Under the pieces are notes generated by a model. The model did not search any database and was not told the DNA's origin. It saw only the letters and a list, made by a program, of their open reading frames with translations. From contig JAGAPB010000039.1 in NCBI GenBank assembly GCA_017847995.1, forward strand, positions 1-43,891: a DNA stretch of 43,891 nt, in the 5' to 3' direction. Source of the stretch: Oscillospiraceae bacterium (lineage in GTDB: Bacteria; Bacillota; Clostridia; Oscillospirales; Ruminococcaceae). Shown in pieces: positions 1-7,279 of this stretch (its first letter is position 1; every line of letters starts with the position of its first letter). The position numbers were made by a program, and so were the translations under genes.

Positions 1-5
1 AGAAT

Positions 6-91
6 GCCGGCGTGTCGGAATGGCAGACGAGGCGGACTCAAAATCCGTTGGTGGCGACATCGTGTGGGTTCAAGTCCCACCGCCGGCACCA
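6..91 (+). tRNA. tRNA-Leu (anticodon CAA)
   Basis: The 7-bp acceptor stem pairs GCCGGCG at 6-12 with CGCCGGC at 81-87, followed by discriminator A and an encoded CCA. The anticodon stem encloses the loop CTCAAAA, giving anticodon CAA, which reads the leucine codon UUG. A long variable arm, typical of class II tRNAs (Leu, Ser, Tyr), lies between the anticodon stem and the T arm (GGGTTCAAGTCCC). The promoter lies before the window start. Confidence 0.97.
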
Positions 92-92
92 A

Positions 93-132
93 AACAGAGA
101 AATCGACCTTTAGGTTGGTTTCTCTGTTTTTT
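93..132 (+). terminator. Intrinsic terminator of tRNA-Leu
   Basis: An AACAGAGAAA arm pairs with TTTCTCTGTT, with GACC/GGTT pairing inside and a TTTA loop, followed by a T run. It starts directly after the tRNA CCA end. Confidence 0.9.
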
Positions 133-138
133 GCTTTT

Positions 139-152
139 GGGACTTGAACCCC
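139..152 (-). other. Isolated tRNA T-arm-like remnant
   Basis: On the minus strand these 14 bases read GGGGTTCAAGTCCC, a perfect T arm (4-5 bp stem around TTCAAGT). No acceptor stem, CCA or anticodon arm is around it. It sits between two terminators, so it is probably debris from a lost tRNA gene or chance similarity, not a functional tRNA. Confidence 0.4.
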
Positions 153-160
153 GAAGGATC

Positions 161-194
161 AAAAAAGGAACTGCCTACCGGCAGTTCCTTTTTT
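161..194. terminator. Bidirectional terminator, mainly for the MATE gene
   Basis: AAAAAAGGAACTGCC at 161-175 and GGCAGTTCCTTTTTT at 180-194 form a perfect 15-bp stem with a 4-base loop. The A/T ends provide a U run in either direction. It lies 3 bases past the stop codon of the minus-strand MATE gene. Confidence 0.9.
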
Positions 195-197
195 ATC

Positions 198-1586
198 TCA
201 GGCCAGCTCCGGCCCCATATTACTTCTGTTTTCCAGTTCAGCCATGGCTTTTTTGAACTGGAAGTAGAACAAAATGGTGGTGAAAGTGACCGCAAGCAGA
301 TCGGCCACCGGTTCAGCCATATAAACTGCGGTGGTTTTGTCCTCTACCAGGGCGGGTATGATGTAGATAAGCGGAATGAGCAAAACAAACTTGCGCACCA
401 CCGCCACGATGATGGAACTGAGGGCCTTGCCCAACGAGGTAAAGGTCATCTGGCAGGCGATCTGGATGCCAAAGATGACCATGCCGCCGTAATAGATGCG
501 CAGCGCCCGGGAGGCATATTCGATCAGTGCCGTGTCGGGGGTAAAAATGCCCACAAACACCTGGGGCACCAGCATCACCGCCAGCCATAGCACAACCGAA
601 TAGGTCAGGCAGCACTTGAGCAGCAGACGAAAAATTTGGCGCACACGGTCGGCGTTGCCGGCGCCGTAATTATAGCTGCAGATGGGCTGTGCCCCCTGGG
701 CAACCCCCTGCATGGGCAGCATGGCAAACTGCATCACACTGGTCAGGATGGTCATGGCCCCAACGGCGATGTCGCCGCCGTATTCCAGCAGCGAGGAATT
801 GAAGCAGACCGAAACCACACTTTCGCTGGCCTGCATGATAAAACCGGACAGGCCCAGTGCCACGCAGGGGAAAACGATGTTGGGGATAATACGGAGGGTC
901 TCCTTTTTCAGCCGAAGAAGGGTCTTTTTGCCCCGCAAAAAACGGAGCACCCACATGCAGGAAACCGCCTGGGAAAGGATGGTGGCCAGGGCCGCACCGC
1001 TTACTCCCATGTGGAACAGGAAAATAAACACCGGGTCAAGGATAAAATTACAAACAGCGCCGATGATCACCGACTTCATGGCAACATTGGTAAAGCCCTG
1101 GGCGCTGATAAAGGCATTCATCCCCAAAGTAAGCTGTACGAACAGGGTGCCCACGGCGTAGATGTTCATATAGCTTACGGCATATTCAATGGTGTTGGGG
1201 CTGGCGCCAAAGGCCAGCAGAAAATCCCGGTTCCAGATAAGCAGCACGGCGGTGAGCACCACCGAAATAAACACCTGCAGACAGCAGCATCCGCCCAGGA
1301 TCTTTTCGGCGGTGTCATAGTCCTTTTTGCCCATGGCGATGGAAGCCCGGGGCGCACCGCCATAGCTGACCAGCGCCGCAAAGGCCGAAACGATCATAAT
1401 GATGGGCATGCACACCCCCACACCGGTAAGAGCCAGGCTGCCCTCTACGGGAATGTGGCCGATGTAGATGCGGTCAACAATGTTGTAGAGCATGTTGATC
1501 AGTTGGGCTGTTAAGGTGGGAACGGCCAGTTTAAACAGCAGTTTGCCCACCGGCTCGGTGCCAAGGAATTCCTTGCTGTTTTCCAT
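198..1586 (-). CDS. MATE family multidrug/Na+ efflux protein
   Basis: Polytopic inner-membrane antiporter of the MATE family (MatE domains, NorM/DinF-like), expected to export cationic drugs or metabolites using a Na+ or H+ gradient. The 462-residue length and about 12 hydrophobic segments in two similar halves fit the family. The N-terminal GTEPVGKLLFKLAVPTLTAQ is the usual MATE opening (family P..LG.L...P.), and LTGVGVCMPI follows in the first half. The ATG at 1586 is preferred because AAAGGAGAGAGG lies just upstream; the reading frame stays open 17 codons further but without a ribosome site. Monocistronic, with its own promoter and terminator. The substrate cannot be predicted. Confidence 0.92.
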   Translation of the reverse strand: MENSKEFLGTEPVGKLLFKLAVPTLTAQLINMLYNIVDRIYIGHIPVEGSLALTGVGVCMPIIMIVSAFAALVSYGGAPRASIAMGKKDYDTAEKILGGCCCLQVFISVVLTAVLLIWNRDFLLAFGASPNTIEYAVSYMNIYAVGTLFVQLTLGMNAFISAQGFTNVAMKSVIIGAVCNFILDPVFIFLFHMGVSGAALATILSQAVSCMWVLRFLRGKKTLLRLKKETLRIIPNIVFPCVALGLSGFIMQASESVVSVCFNSSLLEYGGDIAVGAMTILTSVMQFAMLPMQGVAQGAQPICSYNYGAGNADRVRQIFRLLLKCCLTYSVVLWLAVMLVPQVFVGIFTPDTALIEYASRALRIYYGGMVIFGIQIACQMTFTSLGKALSSIIVAVVRKFVLLIPLIYIIPALVEDKTTAVYMAEPVADLLAVTFTTILFYFQFKKAMAELENRSNMGPELA

Positions 1587-1623
1587 CGACCAACCTCTCT
1601 CCTTTCTGTAAATCAAAAAATCA

Positions 1624-1647
1624 ACGCGGCCACCCAAAATGCCGCGT
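1624..1647 (-). promoter_or_regulatory. Leader hairpin upstream of the MATE gene
   Basis: Perfect 7-bp inverted repeat ACGCGGC...GCCGCGT with a 10-base loop. It lies a few bases after the predicted transcription start and about 40 bases before the start codon. It could stabilise the mRNA or bind a repressor; there is no direct evidence for either. Confidence 0.45.
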
Positions 1648-1658
1648 CTTCTAGTATT

Positions 1659-1687
1659 ATTTTACCTCTGCCGGACAAGCGAGTCAA
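1659..1687 (-). promoter_or_regulatory. Sigma-A promoter of the MATE gene
   Basis: On the minus strand TTGACT (1682-1687), 17 bases, then TAAAAT (1659-1664). Transcription should begin near 1652. Confidence 0.75.
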
Positions 1688-1747
1688 CCGAGGAAAGGTT
1701 TCACAAAAAAAATTAATAATTTTACGCTTTAAACGTCTAAATTACTA

Positions 1748-1776
1748 TTCCCATATCAAAAAGATTGATGTACAAT
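1748..1776 (+). promoter_or_regulatory. Promoter of the DAHP synthase gene
   Basis: TACAAT at 1771-1776, with a weak -35 TTCCCA at 1748-1753 and 17-base spacing. The expected 5' leader is only about 35 bases, so there is no room for a T-box or trp-type attenuator. Confidence 0.6.
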
Positions 1777-1817
1777 AAAATCAGCGTTAATTCTTTGCGA
1801 AACCGGAGGAATCCATC

Positions 1818-2849
1818 ATGTCTGTCGTGCTGAACAAAGAACTCCCCCATCCTTCCATGATGAAGCAGGAGTTCCCTCTTTCTGAAGAAATGATCGCCCT
1901 GAAAAAGACCCGTGATGCCCAGATCCGCGATGTCTTTACCGGCAAATCAGATAAATTTATTGTTCTGGTCGGGCCCTGCTCGGCCGACAACGAAGAGGCG
2001 GTCTGCGAATATGTTTCCCGCCTGGCCGAAGTAAACGAAAAGGTCAAGGACCGTCTCATTATCATCCCCCGCATCTATACCAATAAACCCCGCACCACTG
2101 GCGAGGGCTACAAGGGTATGCTCCACCAGCCCGATCCCGACCAGGCCCCCGACCTGTATGCGGGCATCATCGCCATACGCAAAATGCACCTGCGCGTCAT
2201 TGCCGAAAGCGGCCTTACCGCTGCCGATGAAATGCTTTATCCCGAAAACCGCAGCTATCTGGACGACCTGCTTTCCTACGAAGCGGTGGGCGCACGTTCG
2301 GTGGAAAACCAGCAGCACCGCCTGACCGCCAGCGGCATGGATATTCCCGTTGGCATGAAGAACCCCACCAGCGGCGACTTTGCCGTTATGCTCAACTCGG
2401 TCATAGCCGCTCAGATGTCCCACAACTACATCTACCGCGGCTGTGACGTCACCACCAGCGGCAACGACCTGGCCCACGTCATCCTGCGCGGCGGTGTTGA
2501 CCGCTACGGCACCAACATCCCCAACTATCACTACGAGGACCTGGTGCGCCTGATGGACATGTACCTCAAGCTGCCCCTCAAAAACCCCGCCGTTGTGGTG
2601 GACGTCAACCACTCCAACTCGGCCAAAAAGTTCAAGGAGCAGATCCGCATCGTAAGCGAGGTGCTGCACAGCCGCAACCATAACCCCGATGTCAAAAAGC
2701 TGGTCAAGGGCGTTATGATCGAAAGCTATCTGGAAGAAGGCCGCCAGGACATCGGCACCACCCATGTTTACGGCAAGTCCATTACCGACCCCTGCCTGGG
2801 CTGGTGCGACACCGAAGCCCTTCTCTACAAAATTGCTGAAAACTGCTGA
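1818..2849 (+). CDS. aroF: 3-deoxy-7-phosphoheptulonate synthase (type I DAHP synthase)
   Basis: Condenses phosphoenolpyruvate and erythrose 4-phosphate, the first step of the shikimate pathway to Trp, Tyr and Phe; cytosolic. The 343-residue length fits the alpha (E. coli AroF/AroG/AroH) subtype. Visible motifs are GPCSADN (residues 52-58, including the metal-ligand Cys), KPRTTGEGYKG for PEP/phosphate binding, MKNPTSGD, and DVNHSNSAKK. GGAGG lies 8 bases before the ATG. The alpha subtype carries an N-terminal segment used for feedback inhibition by an aromatic amino acid; which one cannot be read from sequence. The gene is monocistronic, and the symbol could equally be aroG or aroH. Confidence 0.95.
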   Translation: MSVVLNKELPHPSMMKQEFPLSEEMIALKKTRDAQIRDVFTGKSDKFIVLVGPCSADNEEAVCEYVSRLAEVNEKVKDRLIIIPRIYTNKPRTTGEGYKGMLHQPDPDQAPDLYAGIIAIRKMHLRVIAESGLTAADEMLYPENRSYLDDLLSYEAVGARSVENQQHRLTASGMDIPVGMKNPTSGDFAVMLNSVIAAQMSHNYIYRGCDVTTSGNDLAHVILRGGVDRYGTNIPNYHYEDLVRLMDMYLKLPLKNPAVVVDVNHSNSAKKFKEQIRIVSEVLHSRNHNPDVKKLVKGVMIESYLEEGRQDIGTTHVYGKSITDPCLGWCDTEALLYKIAENC

Positions 2850-2850
2850 C

Positions 2851-2884
2851 AAAAAACCCGGTACTGTTCGTACCGGGTTTTTTA
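2851..2884. terminator. Bidirectional terminator between aroF and the lipoprotein gene
   Basis: AAAAAACCCGGTAC and GTACCGGGTTTTTT form a perfect stem around TGTTC. It ends aroF and also serves the convergent minus-strand gene. Confidence 0.93.
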
Positions 2885-2889
2885 TGTAA

Positions 2890-3639
2890 TCATACCGCTT
2901 CGGTGGTTTGCGCCATAATATTGATCGTGTCCATAACGATCTGTTTTTGTTCTTCGTTATAGTAGGTACCAATGTAGGTGTAGAGGTTGCCGTCCTTCAC
3001 GGTGTAAAAGTAGATCTGGGCGGTTTCAGGAATGTTAAGCAGCACTTCCCGGCCGCCGTTTTCGTCCAAAAACTGCTGGGTGATGGCGCCGGTCTCCAAC
3101 ATCAGATCAATGTATTCATCGGTGTATTTCATCACGCTTTCGGTATAAATTGCCGGTGCGCCGTTGAACATTCTCAATTCAAATACATTGAAATTGATAT
3201 ATCCCTCAAACTGCTCAAACGAACCTCTCAGCCCCTCCAGGTCCACCTCGGAAAGGGTGCCGGGATATTCGGCGGTAAGCTGGGCATTGACGTTCATGGC
3301 ATTGTTGGTGCCCAATGTTTCGGTGTAGGCCAGGGAAAGGGGATCGACGCCTTCCAAGTGGGTCCATTCTCCGGCAGGATAGGATACCTTCAGCACATCA
3401 TTCTGCTCACTTTCCAATGTGATGGCACCAATATCCACCAGCTCGATCACAGGATATTTGGGGTTGTCCTTCTCTTCCGGCGCGGGTTCTTCGGGCTGGT
3501 CTGTCACAATTTCCTCCGAGGGAACTTCGGCTTCCGGAGTTTGGGGTTCTGCCTCGGCCGTTCCGCCGCAGCCAGCAAGCAGCAACAGGGTCATAACGAT
3601 CAGCAGTGCCATAACGATTTTAGAAAGATGATTTTTCAT
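2890..3639 (-). CDS. Predicted secreted lipoprotein of unknown function
   Basis: 249 residues. The N terminus has Lys/His, a hydrophobic run and the lipobox LLAGC, so lipidation at Cys23 and anchoring outside the membrane are expected. A Pro/Glu-rich linker (about residues 24-60) follows, then a mixed alpha/beta domain with segments such as VLKVSYPAGEW and a C-terminal IYFYTVKDGNLYTY that resembles small lipid- or surface-protein folds. I do not recognise a named family. The start at 3639 follows GGAGGAGATATT; an upstream in-frame ATG would add 30 residues without a signal peptide. Transcribed from a strong promoter overlapping an inverted repeat that it shares with the divergent XRE regulator, so that regulator may control it. 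Confidence 0.8.
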   Translation of the reverse strand: MKNHLSKIVMALLIVMTLLLLAGCGGTAEAEPQTPEAEVPSEEIVTDQPEEPAPEEKDNPKYPVIELVDIGAITLESEQNDVLKVSYPAGEWTHLEGVDPLSLAYTETLGTNNAMNVNAQLTAEYPGTLSEVDLEGLRGSFEQFEGYINFNVFELRMFNGAPAIYTESVMKYTDEYIDLMLETGAITQQFLDENGGREVLLNIPETAQIYFYTVKDGNLYTYIGTYYNEEQKQIVMDTINIMAQTTEAV

Positions 3640-3669
3640 AATATCTCCTCCATTTTGGGAATATGCCGC

Positions 3670-3687
3670 AGCCCTTGACACAGGGCT
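3670..3687 (-). promoter_or_regulatory. Inverted repeat in the lipoprotein leader
   Basis: AGCCCT-N6-AGGGCT, a perfect 6-bp repeat in the predicted 100-base 5' UTR, about 30 bases before the start codon. Possible mRNA hairpin. Confidence 0.4.
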
Positions 3688-3720
3688 GAAGTGGACAGTT
3701 TTCTCTTTTTCAAGCATTTT

Positions 3721-3775
3721 GATAACCAAATAGTTATCTACATGTCATTTTATCCCATATTCATAGTATTGTCAA
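3721..3775 (-). promoter_or_regulatory. Consensus promoter with operator-like inverted repeat
   Basis: On the minus strand TTGACA (3770-3775), 17 bases, TAAAAT (3747-3752); transcription should start near 3740. Just downstream, GATAAC (3721-3726) and GTTATC (3733-3738) form a perfect 6-6-6 inverted repeat, a common layout for a repressor site. The adjacent XRE protein is an obvious candidate binder, but no test of this is possible here. Confidence 0.7.
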
Positions 3776-3803
3776 GATAATCAAATGGATATCGGAGGAA
3801 GGC

Positions 3804-4034
3804 ATGGCGTACTATAAACGTATCAGAGAAATGCGCGAAGACCACGACCTGACCCAGCGGCAAATTGCCCAAATACTAAATATGAAGCAGCCCCAGTACA
3901 ACCGGTACGAGCAGGGATACCGCGACATTCCGTCCGATATCCTCATCAGTTTGGCCGATTTGTTTGACACCTCGGTGGATTACCTGTTGGAACGCACCGA
4001 CGACCCCCGGGCGCCAAAAGCTCACACCCCTTGA
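3804..4034 (+). CDS. Small XRE/Cro-CI family transcriptional regulator
   Basis: 76 residues, essentially one HTH_3 domain: IREMREDHDLTQRQIAQILN, then QPQYNRYEQGYRDIPSDIL as recognition helix and following turn. The C-terminal DTSVDYLLERTDDPR is typical of stand-alone clostridial XRE proteins. GGAGG precedes the ATG with good spacing. It diverges from a lipoprotein gene across an inverted repeat and lies upstream of the adhesin-sortase cassette, from which a terminator separates it. Autoregulation and control of the lipoprotein are inferred from position only. Confidence 0.9.
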   Translation: MAYYKRIREMREDHDLTQRQIAQILNMKQPQYNRYEQGYRDIPSDILISLADLFDTSVDYLLERTDDPRAPKAHTP

Positions 4035-4049
4035 TTTTTATCCAAATAG

Positions 4050-4095
4050 GAAAAGGCCCTCGTTTCTTCCTTTGTAAGAAATGCGGGTCTTTTTC
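4050..4095 (+). terminator. Terminator after the XRE gene
   Basis: AAAAG-GCCC and TTTCTT arms pair with AAGAAA and GGGT-CTTTTT across a short loop, ending in a T run. It separates the regulator from the adhesin gene. Confidence 0.75.
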
Positions 4096-4125
4096 TGTTC
4101 CTCCCTGTTTCGGCACAAAAACCAT

Positions 4126-4153
4126 CCCATTTTGCATAAACTGAAATGGGGGT
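4126..4153 (+). promoter_or_regulatory. Hairpin that covers the adhesin ribosome-binding site
   Basis: CCCATTT (4126-4132) and AAATGGG (4144-4150) form a perfect 7-bp stem with an 11-base loop. The 3' arm overlaps the GGGGGTG ribosome site at 4148-4153 of the adhesin start at 4161. If it folds in the mRNA it would limit initiation; whether it is regulated is unknown. Confidence 0.5.
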
Positions 4154-4160
4154 GAACGCC

Positions 4161-6083
4161 ATGAAACAAACTGTGAAAGCAATTCTAAGCCTTACGCTTT
4201 CTCTGGTACTGTGTACCGCCCTGACCCTGAACGCCGTAGCCGCCGAACCTGTCATAACCGGCGGCGGAACCAGCCAAACCGACCCCAAAGTGACCATCAC
4301 CGTCACACCTTCCACCGACCCGTCGGGCAATCAGGTTTCCACCGAAACCACACGGACCCAATGGTCGGACAAGGACAGCGAAGGGTTTGGCACGACCTAC
4401 GACCAGACCGTTTCCTCCACAACTGTGACCACCCAAAGCGGAACCGTCCTTTCCAAGGAGGGCTTTACCCAGGGAAGTGAAAATTCCACCTGGGAGGAGA
4501 TGCCTGACCTATCCCTGCCTTTGGAGGAGGGCAGGCAAACCTCAGCCACCTCGGAACTGAAGGACAGCACGACCGGAAAACTGCAAAAGGATGACCCCAG
4601 CAACTATGACCAAATCACCACAACGGTGGAGCAGCAGCGCCAGGCAACTGCCAACACCGGGAAACAGAACATTACCGTAGGCAGCGGCCAAACCAATGCC
4701 CAAACCGAGCTGGCCCCCATCCTGCCGGAATGGACCGGAACCGAGCAGGACATCACCGGGCCGCGCCCCGACCGCTTTGGCCAGAATGACTCCACCGGGC
4801 CCAACGGCTATGACTTCCGCTATACCGGCTGGGGACAGGACAGCCACTACGGGGCCTACCACCATACCACCACCTTTGACCCCGAAGCCCAGGACTCCTC
4901 CACCACAACCGAAGAGGCCGACATCACACAGTTTTTGCTGACCGACACCAACAATCCGGATGGTCCTGACCACACCACCTATTGTGCCGACCTGTGCACC
5001 GGGGTAAAGGAAGGCTGGTGGTACCGCATCGACAACCTGGAAAACGCCGGATACTACACCGATCCCTCCGCCGCCGACCACATCCGGGCCATTGCCTGCA
5101 ACGGCTATTGGGGTACCGCTGCCGGCCAAACCGGCAGTTTGGAATCCTTTGTTGCTTTGATGAAAGACGCCCAGCAAAACGGCGATGCCGCCGCCAAAGC
5201 CCTGCTGGAAGGATACGACTTTGACCAAATGACCGAGGGGGAAGCCCAGGCCGCCACCCAAATGGCCATCTGGCAGTACGGTCACCGCGTTTCTCCCGAC
5301 GCTGCGCTGGAACTGGAAGCCTCCAACTTTAACGGAAACTATGGCTGGAGCGAGGAGGAGGGCGACGCCGAGGCCTGGGCGCGCATCAATGCCGCGGCAG
5401 GCTATCTTTCCAGCCTTTCCCAGCCCGCCGGGAACACCACCCAGATCATCACCGAAGAAAAGTTTATCGAAAGCATGGCCCTGACCATCAAAGAACGCCT
5501 GGATGGATCCCAGGGCAACACCAATGATCTTTATGCCGCCGAACTTTGCTTCACGCTGGTGGTCACTCCCGGCGAAAAGGACAGTCTGACCGTACAGGTG
5601 GTGCAGGATGGCCGGGTGGTGGCCACCCAAAATATCCTGCCCGGCCAGCGGGAATACACCATCCAAAATCTTTCTTTGGCCGAAAACAGCGATGTCAACT
5701 TCAACCTGGAAATGACCGGTGTACAGTACCTGGAGCAAGGGGTCTATCTCTACACCTCCGAGGTGCGCAACGAAAGCCAGTCTCAAACCTTTGTCGGCCT
5801 GGCCGAAGGGAACAAAGCGGTGGATCTGAACATGGATGTCACCCTGCGGTTTGATGTGACCGATGCCGTTGTTTCCACCCAGCGCATTTGGCGCAGCCAG
5901 TGGAGCAGCAACAATACCCCAACCTATACGCCCACAACAACGCCCGATGAACAGTCCAAGCCGACCCCCACTCTGGCTGAGGTCCCCAAAACCGGCGACA
6001 GCCTTTCCCTTTGGGCGGTGCTGACCCTGCTGGGCGGTCTGGGGCTGCTGATCCCGGCCAAAAAGCGCGCAGAACAGCACTGA
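4161..6083 (+). CDS. Thioester-domain (Cys-Gln) surface adhesin, sortase substrate
   Basis: 640-residue cell-wall protein. Residues 1-28 are a signal peptide (cleavage after AVAA). About 29-200 is low-complexity Ser/Thr/Gln-rich sequence. The thioester domain follows: TTYCADL with Cys275, and ATQMAIW with Gln367, the pair that in TED proteins forms an internal thioester reactive towards host amines. Residues 440-590 look like a beta-sandwich stalk, followed by a Pro/Thr spacer. VPKTG (608-612), a hydrophobic segment and the tail KKRAEQH form the sorting signal. The start at 4161 is chosen for its signal peptide and GGGGGTG site. A class B sortase follows 4 bases later. Covalent host binding is inferred from the family. 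Confidence 0.88.
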   Translation: MKQTVKAILSLTLSLVLCTALTLNAVAAEPVITGGGTSQTDPKVTITVTPSTDPSGNQVSTETTRTQWSDKDSEGFGTTYDQTVSSTTVTTQSGTVLSKEGFTQGSENSTWEEMPDLSLPLEEGRQTSATSELKDSTTGKLQKDDPSNYDQITTTVEQQRQATANTGKQNITVGSGQTNAQTELAPILPEWTGTEQDITGPRPDRFGQNDSTGPNGYDFRYTGWGQDSHYGAYHHTTTFDPEAQDSSTTTEEADITQFLLTDTNNPDGPDHTTYCADLCTGVKEGWWYRIDNLENAGYYTDPSAADHIRAIACNGYWGTAAGQTGSLESFVALMKDAQQNGDAAAKALLEGYDFDQMTEGEAQAATQMAIWQYGHRVSPDAALELEASNFNGNYGWSEEEGDAEAWARINAAAGYLSSLSQPAGNTTQIITEEKFIESMALTIKERLDGSQGNTNDLYAAELCFTLVVTPGEKDSLTVQVVQDGRVVATQNILPGQREYTIQNLSLAENSDVNFNLEMTGVQYLEQGVYLYTSEVRNESQSQTFVGLAEGNKAVDLNMDVTLRFDVTDAVVSTQRIWRSQWSSNNTPTYTPTTTPDEQSKPTPTLAEVPKTGDSLSLWAVLTLLGGLGLLIPAKKRAEQH

Positions 6084-6087
6084 TGCC

Positions 6088-6834
6088 ATGAAAGAAAAAC
6101 TTCTCTCCACCCTAAAATCGACGCTGATCCTCTGCCTGATGGCAGGGGTCATCGGCCTGGCGGCAAACCACAGCGACAAACAGCAAGCCGCCCTCATCTA
6201 CCGCCAGGCGCGGCAGATGGCCCAGGTGGGCGAAACATCACAGGCAGCAATGATTTCCTCGCCGGAAGAAGTTCCGCCGCCCACCATCGACCTTGCAGCG
6301 CTGCAGGCCAAAAACAGCGATGTCATCGGCTGGATCTCCATTCCCGGAACAGCCGTCTCCTATCCCCTGCTGCAAACCCAAAACAACAGCTTTTATCTTG
6401 GCCACGCCTGGGATAAAAGCAGCAACTCGGCGGGCAGCATCTTTCTGGAATGCCAATGTCCCGCCGATTTCAGCTCCTTCAACGCCATCGTTTACGGCCA
6501 CCGCATGGAGGACGGCTCCATGTTCGGCAGCCTGCAAAATTACAGCAGTGCCGAATATTGGCAGCAGCATCCCAGCATCTGTGTCACCCTGGAGGAAGGC
6601 ACCCTGCAATACGATGTGTTTGCCGCCTTTGAGGCCTCGGTCACAGACATCGTCTATGGACTGGACATCACCGACGCAGCCCTCAAACAAAACTTTTTGG
6701 AGTTCTGTCTGGCATCTTCGGCAATAGACACCGGCATCCAGCCCACAGCCCGGGACCGTGTGCTTACCCTTTCCACCTGCACCCAAAGCGGCGGCGACAC
6801 CCGCTGGGTGGTGGTGGGCGTTTTGCGGGGATAA
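6088..6834 (+). CDS. srtB: Class B sortase
   Basis: Membrane transpeptidase that cleaves the T-G bond of a sorting motif and links the protein to peptidoglycan. 248 residues: N-terminal membrane anchor (about 8-26), then the sortase B core with VIGWISIPGT, VSYPLLQ and GSIFLE. Catalytic residues are visible: His138 in YGHRM, Cys231 in TLSTC and Arg239 in TRWVV. The class B type is indicated by the IGWI.I.GT.V.YP opening and the YGHRM-DGSMF segment. Known clostridial SrtB enzymes accept (S/P)PxTG, which matches the upstream VPKTG better than the staphylococcal NPQTN. It starts 4 bases after the adhesin stop with no good ribosome site of its own, so translational coupling is likely. Confidence 0.93.
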   Translation: MKEKLLSTLKSTLILCLMAGVIGLAANHSDKQQAALIYRQARQMAQVGETSQAAMISSPEEVPPPTIDLAALQAKNSDVIGWISIPGTAVSYPLLQTQNNSFYLGHAWDKSSNSAGSIFLECQCPADFSSFNAIVYGHRMEDGSMFGSLQNYSSAEYWQQHPSICVTLEEGTLQYDVFAAFEASVTDIVYGLDITDAALKQNFLEFCLASSAIDTGIQPTARDRVLTLSTCTQSGGDTRWVVVGVLRG

Positions 6835-6880
6835 CTCGCGAAGAAGAGGGGATACTGGCATAGGGAAAGGAGCTGAAAAC

Positions 6881-7083
6881 ATGGCCAAAAAAGGAATGAG
6901 CCGCCCCGAACGGACCCATACCAAACCCAAAAATCCCGTTCCCCCTGTTCCGGAAATCGGCAAGCCCGCCAAAAACGAGCTGGGCCGCCCATCCCCTCGG
7001 AGGTTTACTCCACCATTGACACCGACCTGGCCCGGGATAACCTGGAAAACGACATTCCCGCCGCCGACCTTAACGAGCTATAA
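6881..7083 (+). pseudogene. Small ORF split by a one-base frameshift
   Basis: AAAGGAG precedes the ATG at 6881, which opens a Lys/Pro-rich frame (MAKKGMSRPERTHTKP..., about 37 residues to 6990). That frame then reads into Arg/Pro/Trp-rich nonsense and runs through the downstream terminator to 7123. In the -1 frame the sequence IPSEVYSTIDTDLARDNLEN continues with DIPAADLNEL and stops at TAA 7081-7083, just before the terminator. Joined, the two parts make a sensible acidic-tailed protein of about 67 residues, similar as I recall to small hypothetical proteins of gut clostridia (unverified). A lost base (for example in the C-rich stretch 6986-6996), a sequencing error or programmed slippage near AAAAAC (6971-6976) are all possible. 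Confidence 0.6.
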
Positions 7084-7121
7084 AAAACGGCTTCCATGCG
7101 CAAAGCATGGAGGCCGTTTTT
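7084..7121 (+). terminator. Terminator of the adhesin-sortase cassette
   Basis: AAAAACGGC-TCCATGC pairs with GCATGGA-GCCGTTTTT, ending in a T5 run. It begins directly after the -1 frame stop of the split ORF. Confidence 0.92.
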
Positions 7122-7201
7122 AATGGAATCCCGATTATATTGCATGGCATATCTTCCTAAATTTATGTAAAATTGGCAGGAATATTTTACTTTCATCGCC
7201 C

Positions 7202-7230
7202 TTGCAACCACCCCGGGTCTGTTCTATAAT
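7202..7230 (+). promoter_or_regulatory. Sigma-A promoter of the ECF S-component gene
   Basis: TTGCAA (7202-7207), 17 bases, TATAAT (7225-7230). The leader is about 43 bases, too short for a vitamin riboswitch. Confidence 0.8.
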
Positions 7231-7279
7231 GAACATAAACTGTAACTCTGTTGGTCAACAAAAACAAGGAGGGACTGTT

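Noticed and set aside
1641..1817. T-box or trp attenuator in front of the DAHP synthase gene
   Set aside because: The predicted transcript leader is only about 35 bases, with no room for a T-box, and no run of Trp, Phe or Tyr codons is present.
4161..7083. Sortase-assembled pilus operon
   Set aside because: There is a single substrate and a class B enzyme, with no pilin motif genes and no class C sortase. Cell-wall anchoring of one adhesin is the simpler reading.
6758..7123. A single 121-codon protein covering the end of the sortase gene and the small ORF
   Set aside because: The first part is an alternate frame of the sortase and the last part runs through the terminator. The split-ORF reading explains the region better.
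7202..7279. Vitamin riboswitch before the ECF S component
   Set aside because: The leader from the clear TTGCAA-N17-TATAAT promoter is about 43 bases and holds no riboswitch-like structure.
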